This document shows, piece after piece, positions 8,230 to 16,795 of a DNA stretch of 64,000 nucleotides. The stretch's first letter is position 1, and the number at the start of each line of letters is the position of its first letter. This DNA comes from Bacillus sp. RAR_GA_16. Lineage in GTDB: Bacteria; Bacillota; Bacilli; Bacillales; Guptibacillaceae. The translations under genes were made by a program, and so were the position numbers. Where the stretch lies: contig NZ_JAIUKZ010000015.1 in NCBI RefSeq assembly GCF_020165985.1, forward strand, positions 706,471 to 770,470. Reading direction: 5' to 3'. The notes below the pieces were generated by a model, which did no database searches, was not told where the DNA came from, and was given only the letters and a program-made list of their open reading frames with translations.

Positions 8230-8586
8230 TTATCCCCCCAATTCCTGTTGTAATTTCTCTAACCCCTGTTCTAAATCTAATGCAGTTGGGACATTTTTCA
8301 TCATGATACCTAAATCAATTAGCGTAATAGCGACAGCAGGTTGAATTCCTGTCAGCACTACCTTTGCCCCCATTAAATTTGACATGCGCACAACATCACC
8401 TAGAACCTTAGCGATGAAGGAATCAATCATATCGACAGATGTTAAATCAATTACAACGCCCTTTGCTCCTGTTTCATGTATCTTCTCGAGCAAATCCTCC
8501 TGAAATTGAAGTGCTGTTTTGTCATCGAGATCGACTTGGATTGTAATTAATAAATATTGATTCAGTTTTAATATAGGAATTCGCAT
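8230..8586 (-). CDS. rsbS: Stressosome scaffold RsbS
   Basis: A 118-residue single STAS domain protein. Ser56 in [10 protein letters not shown] is in the position of the RsbT-phosphorylated serine (Ser59 in B. subtilis). RsbS and RsbR paralogues build the 1.8-MDa stressosome that holds RsbT. Located between rsbR and rsbT. Confidence 0.96.
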   Translation of the reverse strand: MRIPILKLNQYLLITIQVDLDDKTALQFQEDLLEKIHETGAKGVVIDLTSVDMIDSFIAKVLGDVVRMSNLMGAKVVLTGIQPAVAITLIDLGIMMKNVPTALDLEQGLEKLQQELGG

Positions 8587-8598
8587 GGTCTTCCCCCC

Positions 8599-9420
8599 TT
8601 ACTCAATCTCAATCATTTGGCGTTTTGTCATTTCTAATGCCGTTCTAATGCCTTTAAATAACGTGCTTTTTGTTGGGAATTGACCAAGGTCAATCCCAAG
8701 ATTAACGATTGTTTGGGCAATTTCTGGTCTGATTCCGACTAAAATACACTGTGCTCCAACAAGACGAACAGCTTCAGCTGCCTGAATGATATGATGAGCA
8801 ACCATTGTATCGACAACAGGAACTCCGGTAATATCAATTAGAACTACTTGGGATCTATGTTTGATGACTCCCGTTAACAAGTTCTCCATGATTAACTTCG
8901 CTCGTTCAGTATCAATGGTTCCAATCAGCGGCATGACACTGATATTTTCAAATACTGGAATAAGTGGTGCTGATAATTCCTGTAGCGCCACCTTTTGAAT
9001 TGAAACCGTATTTTCCCAGTTCTTCGCACTTTCATTAATTAGCTGGTTGACGATCGGATCAATCCAGCGATCAATTTCATCATACATACTGTATACTTTG
9101 TCATTGGATTGATTTGCATCTAGCAGAACAGCTAAAATAATTCGGCGGAAAGTTTGCAATCCTTGCGTGATATAGCTAAGTCTCCAGCCTATCTTCATTA
9201 AATGTTCAGCGAACTCGGTCATCCGAACGGTTGGCTTATGAACATTTTGCTCGATATGTGTGTAAATGATTTCAAAAAGTTCTTTGTTCGTTTCTTCATA
9301 GGCTGTATCCGTTATTGACTGAAGCCGGTGCTCATCACGAACCCTTTCCATTTCATCCATCCATTTGGTATAGATTCGTTCACGACTTTCATTCAATAGT
9401 TGTATGACTAACTTGTCCAT
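8599..9420 (-). CDS. rsbR: Stressosome sensor protein RsbR (RsbRA type)
   Basis: A 273-residue protein: an N-terminal non-heme globin-like sensor domain (about 1-135), a linker helix, and a C-terminal STAS domain. Within the STAS domain VVDT (Thr205) and AQT (Thr237) appear to align with the two RsbT-phosphorylated threonines of B. subtilis RsbRA. The ATG at 9420 is used because GGGAGGAG lies just upstream; an in-frame ATG 63 bases earlier would add a segment not seen in the family. First gene of the SigB operon. Confidence 0.94.
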   Translation of the reverse strand: MDKLVIQLLNESRERIYTKWMDEMERVRDEHRLQSITDTAYEETNKELFEIIYTHIEQNVHKPTVRMTEFAEHLMKIGWRLSYITQGLQTFRRIILAVLLDANQSNDKVYSMYDEIDRWIDPIVNQLINESAKNWENTVSIQKVALQELSAPLIPVFENISVMPLIGTIDTERAKLIMENLLTGVIKHRSQVVLIDITGVPVVDTMVAHHIIQAAEAVRLVGAQCILVGIRPEIAQTIVNLGIDLGQFPTKSTLFKGIRTALEMTKRQMIEIE

Positions 9421-9650
9421 CTTGCTCCTCCCTACGATCTTTCTACATTCATTTATCATCTCATTACAAGAAATGTCTCGCAATTATTATGCTTTCCTAG
9501 TCTTAGCACATTACATCATTTTCATCTTAACACACTTTTCGACATAACTAGAAAATTCCCTGCTGTCCTTACTACTAAATGTTCGGAATTAGAAGGGGAT
9601 TATCTGACCTATATTCCCAATAATTAACTTACGTTTGAATGAATTGATAT

Positions 9651-9676
9651 AAAAAAAACTGCTCATAGGAGCAGCT
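9651..9676 (-). terminator. Terminator after endoA
   Basis: Minus-strand hairpin CTGCTC/GAGCAG (9659-9674, ATAG-type loop) followed by eight T residues. It separates the toxin-antitoxin unit from the SigB operon. No clear promoter was found in the remaining 170 bases ahead of rsbR. Confidence 0.85.
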
Positions 9677-9697
9677 TCGCTTAGGTATTATACGTTT

Positions 9698-10048
9698 TCA
9701 AAAATCAATAAGTCCAAGGCTGATCTGCAAGGCTTCTTGTACCCGTTGCATCATACCCTCATCAAGGTGAGTGATTTTATCAGTTAGACGCTGTTTATCA
9801 ATAGTACGAATTTGTTCTAGCAGAATAACCGAATCACGTTCAAATCCATAGCGCTTCGCATCGATTTCGACATGAGTGGGAAGCTTTGCTTTTTGAATTT
9901 GTGCCGTGATTGCAGCAACAATGACAGTAGGACTAAAACGATTCCCAATGTCGTTCTGAATAATCAAGACAGGTCTTACACCGCCTTGTTCAGAACCTAC
10001 AACAGGAGAAAGGTCAGCAAAATACACATCACCTCGTTTGACAATCAA
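9698..10048 (-). CDS. ndoA: mRNA interferase EndoA (MazF/PemK toxin)
   Basis: A 116-residue MazF-family endoribonuclease, the same length as B. subtilis EndoA. Family landmarks are [20 protein letters not shown] at the N-terminus with the catalytic-loop [11 protein letters not shown], and [10 protein letters not shown]. It cleaves single-stranded mRNA at short U-rich sites in B. subtilis (UACAU). Four bases downstream of the antitoxin gene; located between alr and rsbR as in B. subtilis. Confidence 0.96.
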   Translation of the reverse strand: MIVKRGDVYFADLSPVVGSEQGGVRPVLIIQNDIGNRFSPTVIVAAITAQIQKAKLPTHVEIDAKRYGFERDSVILLEQIRTIDKQRLTDKITHLDEGMMQRVQEALQISLGLIDF

Positions 10049-10052
10049 GCCA

Positions 10053-10331
10053 TTACACCCCGCTTACTAAGCGGTCCACGGTGTGCTCTGCTTCCTCCTC
10101 AACAAGAAAGGCTTCTGCTGCAAGGTTCAAGTTAATCTTAGCCATCTCCATGTATCCCTGGCGCATGGCGTCACGAATTTGTCGCTTCTTTCGTTCGCGA
10201 ATATACATTGTCGTGGCCTGTGATATGAACTCGTTACGATCAAGCTGTTCCTGTTGAATAATACCATCCACCTCATTTAAAATATGTTGTGGGAGAGTTA
10301 CAACAATCGATTTTTTGTTTGCCTCTGACAC
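10053..10331 (-). CDS. ndoAI: Antitoxin EndoAI (MazE-like, ribbon-helix-helix)
   Basis: A 92-residue protein with an N-terminal ribbon-helix-helix fold ([17 protein letters not shown]) and a C-terminal toxin-binding tail ([18 protein letters not shown]) typical of EndoAI. It neutralises EndoA and probably autoregulates the pair. I prefer the GTG at 10331, nine bases after GGAGG; the ATG at 10337 is only three bases from that site. The GTG product matches the B. subtilis protein length. Confidence 0.93.
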   Translation of the reverse strand: MSEANKKSIVVTLPQHILNEVDGIIQQEQLDRNEFISQATTMYIRERKKRQIRDAMRQGYMEMAKINLNLAAEAFLVEEEAEHTVDRLVSGV

Positions 10332-10465
10332 AAACATACACCTCCGAAGCACTGCTACTCATATTGTATTCCACCATTAATCTTACCATTGCACGGGACG
10401 CATTGCAAAACAACTTTCCACAAGACTATTTCATCATATTCTTGCAAAATCCTTCTTTTATTTTA

Positions 10466-11632
10466 CTATTTTTTTAAAATTGTATTCATTACGCCTTTTT
10501 TTTCTCCATTTTCATGAAAAAGTCTCGGAACACGCGGTCCGATTATACAAGGAATTTCATAGTTTATCGTGTCAAGTCGCTCAGCAATGTCATCTATTGT
10601 AATTTCTTCTGAACCCTCTTTCCCAATCAACGTCACTTTCGTACCGACCTTTACTTTCGAAGGTAAGCGAACCATCAATTGATCCATACAAATTCGTCCA
10701 ACGATTGGAGCACGCTCCCCGTTCACCAAAACATACGCTTCACTAAGCTTGCGTATCCATCCATCAGCATATCCAATAGGGATCGTTCCAATCCATTCCC
10801 CTTCTGAGGAACGATAAGTAGAACCATAGCTAATTGGCTCTCCTTCTCTCATCTCTTTCACATGCACAATCTGACTGTAAAGACAAAACGAAGGCTTTAA
10901 TTCAAAGGTTTGAATTGACTTCATTTCCTGAGAAGGACTTAAACCATACATCGCGATGCCCAGTCGTATTAAATTTCCGACTCGTTTTGGAGATCGGATA
11001 GCGCCAGCACTGTTTCCGAGATGAATCCACCTCGGTTGCAAGCCGTACTGCTTAAGATAAGAAACCATTGTTTCAAATCTCTCTATCTGATCTTCCATAA
11101 AAGAGTTTTCAGGCTCATCTGCAGTTGCAAAGTGTGTGTAAACCCCTTCAACTTGAAAAGAAGGTGATAAGGCCAAACTGTCGATTAGACGTTTAGCTTC
11201 CTTTTCGCTCTTTATTCCAAGTCTCCCCATTCCAGTGTCGATCTTAAGATGAATATTCAGAAGCATGTCATCCAATACAATCGAGGCTTCCTCCAACCAT
11301 TTCTCTTGAAAAACGGTTAGAGTAATATTATTTGTAGCCGCTATTTTCGCATAGATTGGAGGAACCCATCCCAATACAAGAATTGGAGCTTCTATACCTG
11401 CTTCTCGTAATGCAATGGCTTCATCTAAAATTGCAACTGCTAAATATTCTACTCCGGCCTTTAACGCTTTCTCCGCCACAGCCACAGCCCCATGACCATA
11501 GCCATTAGCTTTCACAACAGCCATCACTGCAACATCATCTGATACGTATCGTTGATATGACTTTATATTCTGTTCAATAGCACCTAGATCTACTTCAGCC
11601 CAAGTACCCCGATAATACACTTGATTGTCCAT
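10466..11632 (-). CDS. alr: Alanine racemase
   Basis: A 388-residue fold-type III PLP enzyme interconverting L- and D-alanine for peptidoglycan. The PLP lysine is Lys41 in VVKANGYGHGA; the second catalytic base (Tyr) lies in the EPISYGSTYRS segment; PRVPRLF is near the C-terminus. The ATG at 11632 follows GGGAGGAAG at a good distance; the in-frame codons before it are unlikely. It lies upstream of endoAI-endoA and downstream of ydcC, as in B. subtilis, but here the spacer to ydcC contains long hairpin repeats. Confidence 0.96.
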   Translation of the reverse strand: MDNQVYYRGTWAEVDLGAIEQNIKSYQRYVSDDVAVMAVVKANGYGHGAVAVAEKALKAGVEYLAVAILDEAIALREAGIEAPILVLGWVPPIYAKIAATNNITLTVFQEKWLEEASIVLDDMLLNIHLKIDTGMGRLGIKSEKEAKRLIDSLALSPSFQVEGVYTHFATADEPENSFMEDQIERFETMVSYLKQYGLQPRWIHLGNSAGAIRSPKRVGNLIRLGIAMYGLSPSQEMKSIQTFELKPSFCLYSQIVHVKEMREGEPISYGSTYRSSEGEWIGTIPIGYADGWIRKLSEAYVLVNGERAPIVGRICMDQLMVRLPSKVKVGTKVTLIGKEGSEEITIDDIAERLDTINYEIPCIIGPRVPRLFHENGEKKGVMNTILKK

Positions 11633-11683
11633 TCCAACTTCCTCCCACAACAATACACTCTGCCCTCTATTTTAGGAGATTTT

Positions 11684-11804
11684 AAGAAAAGCGCAAGCGT
11701 CTTGTTTTGTTCCGACAAGCGCTGGAAGCATTTGATCGGAACACGCTCTTTGTGTTCTGGTCAAATGCTGAAGCGACTTGAGGAACTAGACGCTGGAGCT
11801 AGAC
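11684..11804. repeat. Long-hairpin repeat, copy A
   Basis: Begins AAGAAAAGCGCAAGCGTCTT and closes with AGACGCTGGAGCTAGAC. AGCGTCT near one end pairs with AGACGCT near the other, and the interior is a second long hairpin (GTTCC/GGAAC, AGCATTTGATC with GGTCAAATGCT, GGAACAC with GTGTTCT). It is intergenic, downstream of ydcC and upstream of alr. I recall similar AAGCGCAAGCGTC...GACGCTGGAGCTAGAC elements dispersed in Bacillaceae genomes, but cannot assign a named family. Confidence 0.8.
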
Positions 11805-11923
11805 AAGAAAAGCGCAAGCGTCTTGTTTATCCCCGACCAGCTTAAGACGAATCTCAATGTGGTGGTTTTTACCACAATGAGATTTGGCTTAAGACCTCGA
11901 GGGGATAGACGCTGGAGCTAGAC
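11805..11923. repeat. Long-hairpin repeat, copy B
   Basis: Same 5' and 3' boundary sequences as copy A and directly abutting it, but with a different interior: ATCCCC/GGGGAT, CTTAAG arms and a 14-base arm around AATCTCAATGTGGT pairing with ACCACAATGAGATT (one mismatch). The conserved ends and variable but self-complementary middle suggest structure is maintained rather than sequence. Confidence 0.8.
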
Positions 11924-12012
11924 AAGAAAGCGCAAGCGTCTTGTTTTGGTCCGACAAGCGCTGGAAGTTTTTGAAAGGATTACGACGTATGGACCATCTC
12001 CTTTTCAAAAAA
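11924..12012. repeat. Long-hairpin repeat, copy C (truncated)
   Basis: Starts like copies A and B (AAGAAAGCGCAAGCGTCTTG) and shares TCCGACAAGCGCTGGAAG with copy A, then diverges into GGTCC/GGACC and TTTTTGAAAGGA/TCCTTTTCAAAAA pairings. The closing AGACGCTGGAGCTAGAC end is missing and the element runs into the ydcC terminator. Confidence 0.65.
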
Positions 12013-12039
12013 GGTCCAGCCATTAATCATAGCTGAACC
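12007..12039 (-). terminator. Terminator after ydcC
   Basis: Minus-strand hairpin GGTTCAGC/GCTGGACC (12013-12039, one G-U pair) followed by TTTTTT. Confidence 0.7.
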
Positions 12040-12050
12040 TCACTGAAGTA

Positions 12051-13055
12051 TTATTTAATTTCTGTCATGCCGTACACCGATCTTGCCACTGCTGCCATTT
12101 CTTCCTGAGATAAATCATTAGATGCAAGGAAGAAATCAACCCCGTTATGGTGCCAGGACACAGTCGTATCTGTCATAATTCCCATTGTGAAGCCTAAGTC
12201 AACTGGTTGGCCATCACTGACGCTAACAGGAGCACTCGTTTCAAGGGCAGCTTCACTTTTTTCTTCTATTAAGGTAAATGATTTTTCACCAGTAAAGCTT
12301 AGCATCACTTTGTTTGTTGCCACTTCTTTCTCGTCTGTTAGACCTGTTCCTTGTGGCTCATACATTGGGTACACGACTTCAAATGGTTCGTTTGTTGTCG
12401 CAAGAACTGGCACCTCTAGCTGAGCAGCGGTCATGTTTCGTTCCATATCAAATGCGCCTTTGTCAAATGAAGCATTGAATTTCATATTCGAAAATTCAAT
12501 ATCAACAAGAGGTTTTTGATCCTGATTCATGATCGTCACTTTTTCTGGTGCAAGGTCTTTTTTGTTTAATTGAATGGATTGCGTTGATAAGTTCTTATTC
12601 TGATAATTCGTTTTCGTCGTAAACACATAATCGTTTTCTTTCGCTTCAAATTTCGCTCCAGAATCATTTAAAATATCCTGCACGAGTGTGTTATAAAGAT
12701 AGGCTTGACTTCCATTCTCTGGCCAATCACTTTGGAAACGAAAACTTTTGTTTAAGGCTGGCGTTAGAACAAAGACACCTTCATCGTTCCGTAAGATGAT
12801 TTGACTTTGCTCTTTGGATTCATTTTTTAACTCCACGCGGTAAAAGGATGGCTTCTGGTACCATATCTCAACATCATAACGCTGTGGTTCTTCCCCTGTT
12901 TCAAGGGTCATTTTCGCATTAACCTTGTAACCTTCCATTTCGTTCAGTTTCTTATCAAGCGCATTCACAACGTCTTCTTGGCTTTTTTGACCACAACCTG
13001 CAAGAGCCACAAGCATCAATATGCCAATTAGTAAAACTGAACCGAACTTTTTCAC
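12051..13055 (-). CDS. ydcC: LolA-like lipoprotein YdcC
   Basis: A 334-residue exported lipoprotein. A hydrophobic signal peptide ends in the lipobox LAGC (Cys21), so it should be anchored on the outer face of the membrane. The rest has the beta-rich pattern of the outer-membrane-lipoprotein-sorting (LolA-like) superfamily, which in Gram-positives is of unknown function; B. subtilis YdcC has been called a sporulation protein. It lies between the NAD(P)HX repair gene and alr; B. subtilis has acpS immediately before ydcC. Confidence 0.88.
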   Translation of the reverse strand: MKKFGSVLLIGILMLVALAGCGQKSQEDVVNALDKKLNEMEGYKVNAKMTLETGEEPQRYDVEIWYQKPSFYRVELKNESKEQSQIILRNDEGVFVLTPALNKSFRFQSDWPENGSQAYLYNTLVQDILNDSGAKFEAKENDYVFTTKTNYQNKNLSTQSIQLNKKDLAPEKVTIMNQDQKPLVDIEFSNMKFNASFDKGAFDMERNMTAAQLEVPVLATTNEPFEVVYPMYEPQGTGLTDEKEVATNKVMLSFTGEKSFTLIEEKSEAALETSAPVSVSDGQPVDLGFTMGIMTDTTVSWHHNGVDFFLASNDLSQEEMAAVARSVYGMTEIK

Positions 13056-13117
13056 GCTATCCCCAACTCCTTTGCCTCATTTAAAACGACAAAGAAGGTT
13101 CCTGTATGGTGAAAAAC

Positions 13118-14647
13118 CTATCCGTGATGTTTCTTAAGAAATGAATGCAGAACGGTTGGTATCGTAGCAATGACGTCTGTTGCCAGTACATCGAGAGTTG
13201 AATGAGCTGTTTGCACCAGAGTATCTGCAGATTGGCCATGTAGATAAACGGCATTGCTGATTCCTTCTTGAACAGAGGAGCTATGCATAACAAAGGCAAG
13301 GATCATGCCTGTTAATACATCACCAGATCCTCCTTTAGCAAGAGCAGGATTACCTGTAGTATTTACGTACTGACTTCCAGTCGGGGTAGTCACAATCGTA
13401 TATGGACCTTTTAAAACAAGATAAACACCATACTTTTTTGCAAATGCTTGCGATATATCAAAACGCTTGCTTTGCACTTCTTTTATTGACAGTCCTGTTA
13501 ACCTGGCCATCTCTCCAGGATGAGGCGTCAATACAGTTGGCGCCTTTCTTGTTTTAAGGCGATCCTTTAATTCCGTTAAGTGGTACAAAGCATCTGCATC
13601 TAAAACGAGAAGTGAGTCCGTTTCTAGCGTTGATTCGACGATTTGTTTACACCCTCGTTGCCTTCCAAGACCTGGTCCAACTGCAATCCCGTCAAAAGAG
13701 GAAAGGTCCTCTGAGACTTCGCCAGAAAAGAATCCATTATGAGAAGGCCATCCCTGAAAGATCGTTTCAACTACAGAACCTGCTGCCATCGAAAGAATCT
13801 CTTCCGGTACAGATGCCTGTATTAAACCAGCCCCGCTTCGGTAAGCTGCTTTCGCTGTCATAATTGGTGCGCCAACCATTCCTCTTGATCCGCCAATCAC
13901 CAGACCTTTTCCATGGCTTCCTTTGTGTGAGGATGCCGCTCGATCAGAAAGCGTGCGATGGACATCTGGCTTTTGCCAGAGTGCTCGATGATAAGATGAA
14001 AAAGCCACTTGAGGAATACCAATATCAATTACCTCTAATACTCCATAAAAATCGGCATCAGGATAATAAAAGGCTCCTAGTTTTGGGCATTGGATGGTAT
14101 ACGTGACATCAGCATGAATGGGATCACTTTCCTCATCGTATCCCCCATTCGCCTGTAGTCCACTTGGCAGATCAACTGATAAGACTTTTGCAGATGAGGC
14201 ATTTACTGTCTTAATTGCATCATCATATGGGGAACGAACAGGCCCAGATAGCCCTAATCCTAATAAGCAATCAATGATCACGCCATATTGTGGAAGTTTG
14301 TCTTTAAACTCTTTTCCATCTTCATACGGCATCCACGTGTAATGGAGATTTTGATAAATTTGAAAATGGGTTTTTGCATCCCCTTTAATTTTAGATTCTG
14401 GTGGGATTAACCAAAGGTCCACAAGATATCCGTGTTCTTTTAGATATCTCCCAAGCACAAACCCATCGCCTCCATTATTACCTGTGCCAACTAATAGAGC
14501 GATTCGTTCATTTTTATGAAGCTTGCTTTTTATTGCTTCAAATAAAGATTTTCCTGCATTCTCCATCAACATGGCACCGTCTATCCCGATCTCCTCCATG
14601 GCAAACCGGTCCGCTTCATACATTTCTTCTCCGGATACGATTCTCAC
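13118..14647 (-). CDS. Bifunctional NAD(P)H-hydrate epimerase/dehydratase
   Basis: A 509-residue fusion of an N-terminal YjeF_N epimerase (about residues 1-205; AMLMENAG, VGTGNNGGDGFVLGR) and a C-terminal ribokinase-fold dehydratase (GKGLVIGGSRGMVGAPIM, LTPHPGEMARLTG, TGNPALAKGGSGDVLTG). It repairs damaged NADHX/NADPHX: epimerisation of R to S followed by ADP- or ATP-dependent dehydration. The GTG at 14647 is chosen because AGGAGGG lies seven bases upstream. It sits 57 bases after acpS. Confidence 0.94.
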   Translation of the reverse strand: MRIVSGEEMYEADRFAMEEIGIDGAMLMENAGKSLFEAIKSKLHKNERIALLVGTGNNGGDGFVLGRYLKEHGYLVDLWLIPPESKIKGDAKTHFQIYQNLHYTWMPYEDGKEFKDKLPQYGVIIDCLLGLGLSGPVRSPYDDAIKTVNASSAKVLSVDLPSGLQANGGYDEESDPIHADVTYTIQCPKLGAFYYPDADFYGVLEVIDIGIPQVAFSSYHRALWQKPDVHRTLSDRAASSHKGSHGKGLVIGGSRGMVGAPIMTAKAAYRSGAGLIQASVPEEILSMAAGSVVETIFQGWPSHNGFFSGEVSEDLSSFDGIAVGPGLGRQRGCKQIVESTLETDSLLVLDADALYHLTELKDRLKTRKAPTVLTPHPGEMARLTGLSIKEVQSKRFDISQAFAKKYGVYLVLKGPYTIVTTPTGSQYVNTTGNPALAKGGSGDVLTGMILAFVMHSSSVQEGISNAVYLHGQSADTLVQTAHSTLDVLATDVIATIPTVLHSFLKKHHG

Positions 14648-14704
14648 AACAGGTCCCTCCTGACCGTGGTAAATTATATGAGGCAAGTCTCCTTCATATG
14701 CAGA

Positions 14705-15064
14705 CTAGCTTGACGAGCATTCAATAATGACCTGCGCGATAGCATGCTGCTTCGTATGTGAAATGGAAACATGTACTCTCTCATCTTTCACTTTAGATTC
14801 GATATAAGGTGCACCTTCTGCAGACTTTTGCACGCAAATATCTTGCCAGCTGAGTGAACCAATCCCCGTCCCTCTAGCTTTTGCATAAGCCTCCTTAGCA
14901 GCAAAGCGACCCGCTAGAAATTCAATGCTACGCTGCCCCTTTAGTAAGTGAAAGGTACTTAACTCGCTTTCTGTTAAAATGCGTTTCGGAAACGAACCAT
15001 TTCGTTGAACGGCTTTTTTTATGCGATCAAGCTCAATCATATCGATCCCTGTTCCTACAATCAT
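14705..15064 (-). CDS. acpS: Holo-[acyl-carrier-protein] synthase
   Basis: A 119-residue phosphopantetheinyl transferase that converts apo-ACP to holo-ACP using CoA. Landmarks: GTGIDMIELDRI at the N-terminus (Asp8 region binds Mg), FLAGRFAAKEAYAKARGTG, and VSISHTKQHAIAQV. The ATG at 15064 follows AAGGAG at seven bases. It heads the minus-strand group acpS-NAD(P)HX repair-ydcC-alr. Confidence 0.96.
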   Translation of the reverse strand: MIVGTGIDMIELDRIKKAVQRNGSFPKRILTESELSTFHLLKGQRSIEFLAGRFAAKEAYAKARGTGIGSLSWQDICVQKSAEGAPYIESKVKDERVHVSISHTKQHAIAQVIIECSSS

Positions 15065-15215
15065 GTCAAAACTCCTTCGTACTATATCCTTTAAAGTTAG
15101 CATAATGTTTTCAATAGAGATTTTTACTTTGGCTATGCTAAACTAAATAAGAAATAACCCTATCCATTTAATATAAACGGGCAACACTTCACTTTCCAAG
15201 AAAGGTGGTTGATTT

Positions 15216-15977
15216 ATGTTTGTTCGAAATGAAGATTTTCGCTCATTTATTCGTTATTATCCTATCATCTCCATACTTATTGGTATACATATCCTCCTCT
15301 TTATTCTCATAAACGTATTTGGCGCATACTCCATTTTAAGACTTGGGGTCGGTTACAATCGAGCCATTGAACTAGGGGAGTACTGGAGACTAGTCACTCC
15401 TATTTTCCTACATGGTGGATTTGCACATGTTCTTTTTAACTCCTTTTCACTTTACCTTTTCGGACCCGCTCTCGAGCAAATGCTTGGTAAAGGCAAATTC
15501 CTGATTGGGTATTTTGGAGCTGGAATTATTGCAAATATCGCCACGTTCTACTTACAGGGTAGTAATTTCAGTCATGTTGGCGCTTCTGGGGCAATCTTTG
15601 GCCTATTTGGAATCTATTTTTATATGGCCTTTTATCGCAAAGAATTAATTGATCAGGCAAATTCTCAGCTTATTCTAATGATTCTTGGCATTGGGCTCGT
15701 TATGACATTCATTAGTCCTAACATTAATATTCTTGGGCACCTTTTCGGCTTTATTGGCGGGGCTGCACTTGCACCTATCCTCTTAATTAGTGCAAAACCT
15801 TTTATTAATCGCGGCATCATTCGCGTTAGGCGTACAGCAGATAGTGGTGAGATTCGTTTCAAACCGAATCGATGGCAAAAGAGAAAAATTCGAACCGGTT
15901 CTTCTAGTGGGGGAAAAATCATTTGGGGTATTTTTATTGCACTTGTCATACTCGGCTTTATTGCACGCTATTTATGA
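15216..15977 (+). CDS. Rhomboid family intramembrane serine protease (YdcA-like)
   Basis: A 253-residue polytopic membrane protein with about six membrane segments. The rhomboid signature is complete: HGGFAHVLFN (His71, Asn75), the catalytic serine in GASGAIFG (Ser124) and the paired histidine in LGHLFGF (His175). The C-terminal tail is basic and ends in one more hydrophobic helix. It cleaves substrates within the membrane; its target is unknown. Divergent from acpS, as ydcA is in B. subtilis. AAAGGTGG precedes the start. Confidence 0.9.
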   Translation: MFVRNEDFRSFIRYYPIISILIGIHILLFILINVFGAYSILRLGVGYNRAIELGEYWRLVTPIFLHGGFAHVLFNSFSLYLFGPALEQMLGKGKFLIGYFGAGIIANIATFYLQGSNFSHVGASGAIFGLFGIYFYMAFYRKELIDQANSQLILMILGIGLVMTFISPNINILGHLFGFIGGAALAPILLISAKPFINRGIIRVRRTADSGEIRFKPNRWQKRKIRTGSSSGGKIIWGIFIALVILGFIARYL

Positions 15978-15986
15978 GAAAACATT

Positions 15987-16027
15987 TTAAAAGACCAGTG
16001 ATGAATCCCTTCATCACTGGTCTTTTA
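15987..16027. terminator. Bidirectional terminator
   Basis: A perfect AAGACCAGTGATGAA/TTCATCACTGGTCTT hairpin flanked by A and T runs lies between the convergent rhomboid gene and the STAS-protein gene, and can serve both. Confidence 0.9.
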
Positions 16028-16795
16028 TATGGATGAATCAGTTAAATAATACGTTACTGCGTTTTTCAAATTCCCTGTCACGTCAAAGTGCTGATTCAAT
16101 TCAAAGTCATGTTTTGCTAGATGCTGAGCGTGTATTGGTTTAATGCCACATAAAACTGGCGAGACACCTACAACATCAAGCATACTACAAAAAGAAAGAA
16201 GCCCAACAACACCACTTGGTTGCACTTCACCCACACCACTAAAATCTAGAATGACTCGATCATAATTTCCATCTTGAAGCGTCTGCAACAGATGATGGGC
16301 ATTCACATGAAAGAGATTTTCATCTAGTTCACCAAACAATGGAATGATTCCAAGTGAGGATGAAATGGGCAGGAACGGACTTGAGAGCTTTTTCACTTTC
16401 ACTAAAGCTGCTTCAAGCTCTTCCTTTTTATCCAGCAAATCAAAGTTCGTATCCGCAAGCCTTTCTTGCTGTTTCTGCAACGCTTCTGACAGCTTTTCCA
16501 ACCGCTCATCTTGCCTGACACAAATTAACTGCCCGCTTCCATTCGATGACCATTTTGCATAAACTTGAAACAAGGTATAAGGAGACTGAGCAGTTCCCAT
16601 GACCAGTTCTACCTCTGCTTCTTTAAGAAGCGGGTTCAAGATTTTACTAGCTTTTTTACGACTATCTTGATCAACTAACTCTAAAAAAGAAGAGCGTGCA
16701 GAAAAAGCTTCCGTTGCAAGCTTTGATTGCGAAAGAATGTTGAGATCTTCATCAACCATAAAAGCAGGGAGTGGATGATCATTTATATCGAACAT
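16025..16795 (-). CDS. PAS-like/STAS protein, RsbR-type paralogue
   Basis: A 256-residue protein with three parts: a PAS-like N-terminal segment (about 1-95), a coiled coil (about 95-137) and a C-terminal STAS domain (about 145-250). The STAS part resembles RsbR (LDFSGVGEV, VLCGIKPIHAQHL). At the site where RsbR has the phosphorylated Asp-Thr, this protein reads Gln-Pro-Ser, and the second threonine is His225, so regulation by RsbT would differ, somewhat as in the blue-light protein YtvA. The start overlaps the cobalamin gene by 17 bases; GGGAG lies eight bases upstream. I infer a role in stressosome-type signalling. Confidence 0.75.
   Translation of the reverse strand: MFDINDHPLPAFMVDEDLNILSQSKLATEAFSARSSFLELVDQDSRKKASKILNPLLKEAEVELVMGTAQSPYTLFQVYAKWSSNGSGQLICVRQDERLEKLSEALQKQQERLADTNFDLLDKKEELEAALVKVKKLSSPFLPISSSLGIIPLFGELDENLFHVNAHHLLQTLQDGNYDRVILDFSGVGEVQPSGVVGLLSFCSMLDVVGVSPVLCGIKPIHAQHLAKHDFELNQHFDVTGNLKNAVTYYLTDSSI

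Noticed and set aside
15790..15990. Additional plus-strand frame inside the rhomboid gene
   Set aside because: It is an out-of-frame shadow of the clear rhomboid coding sequence.
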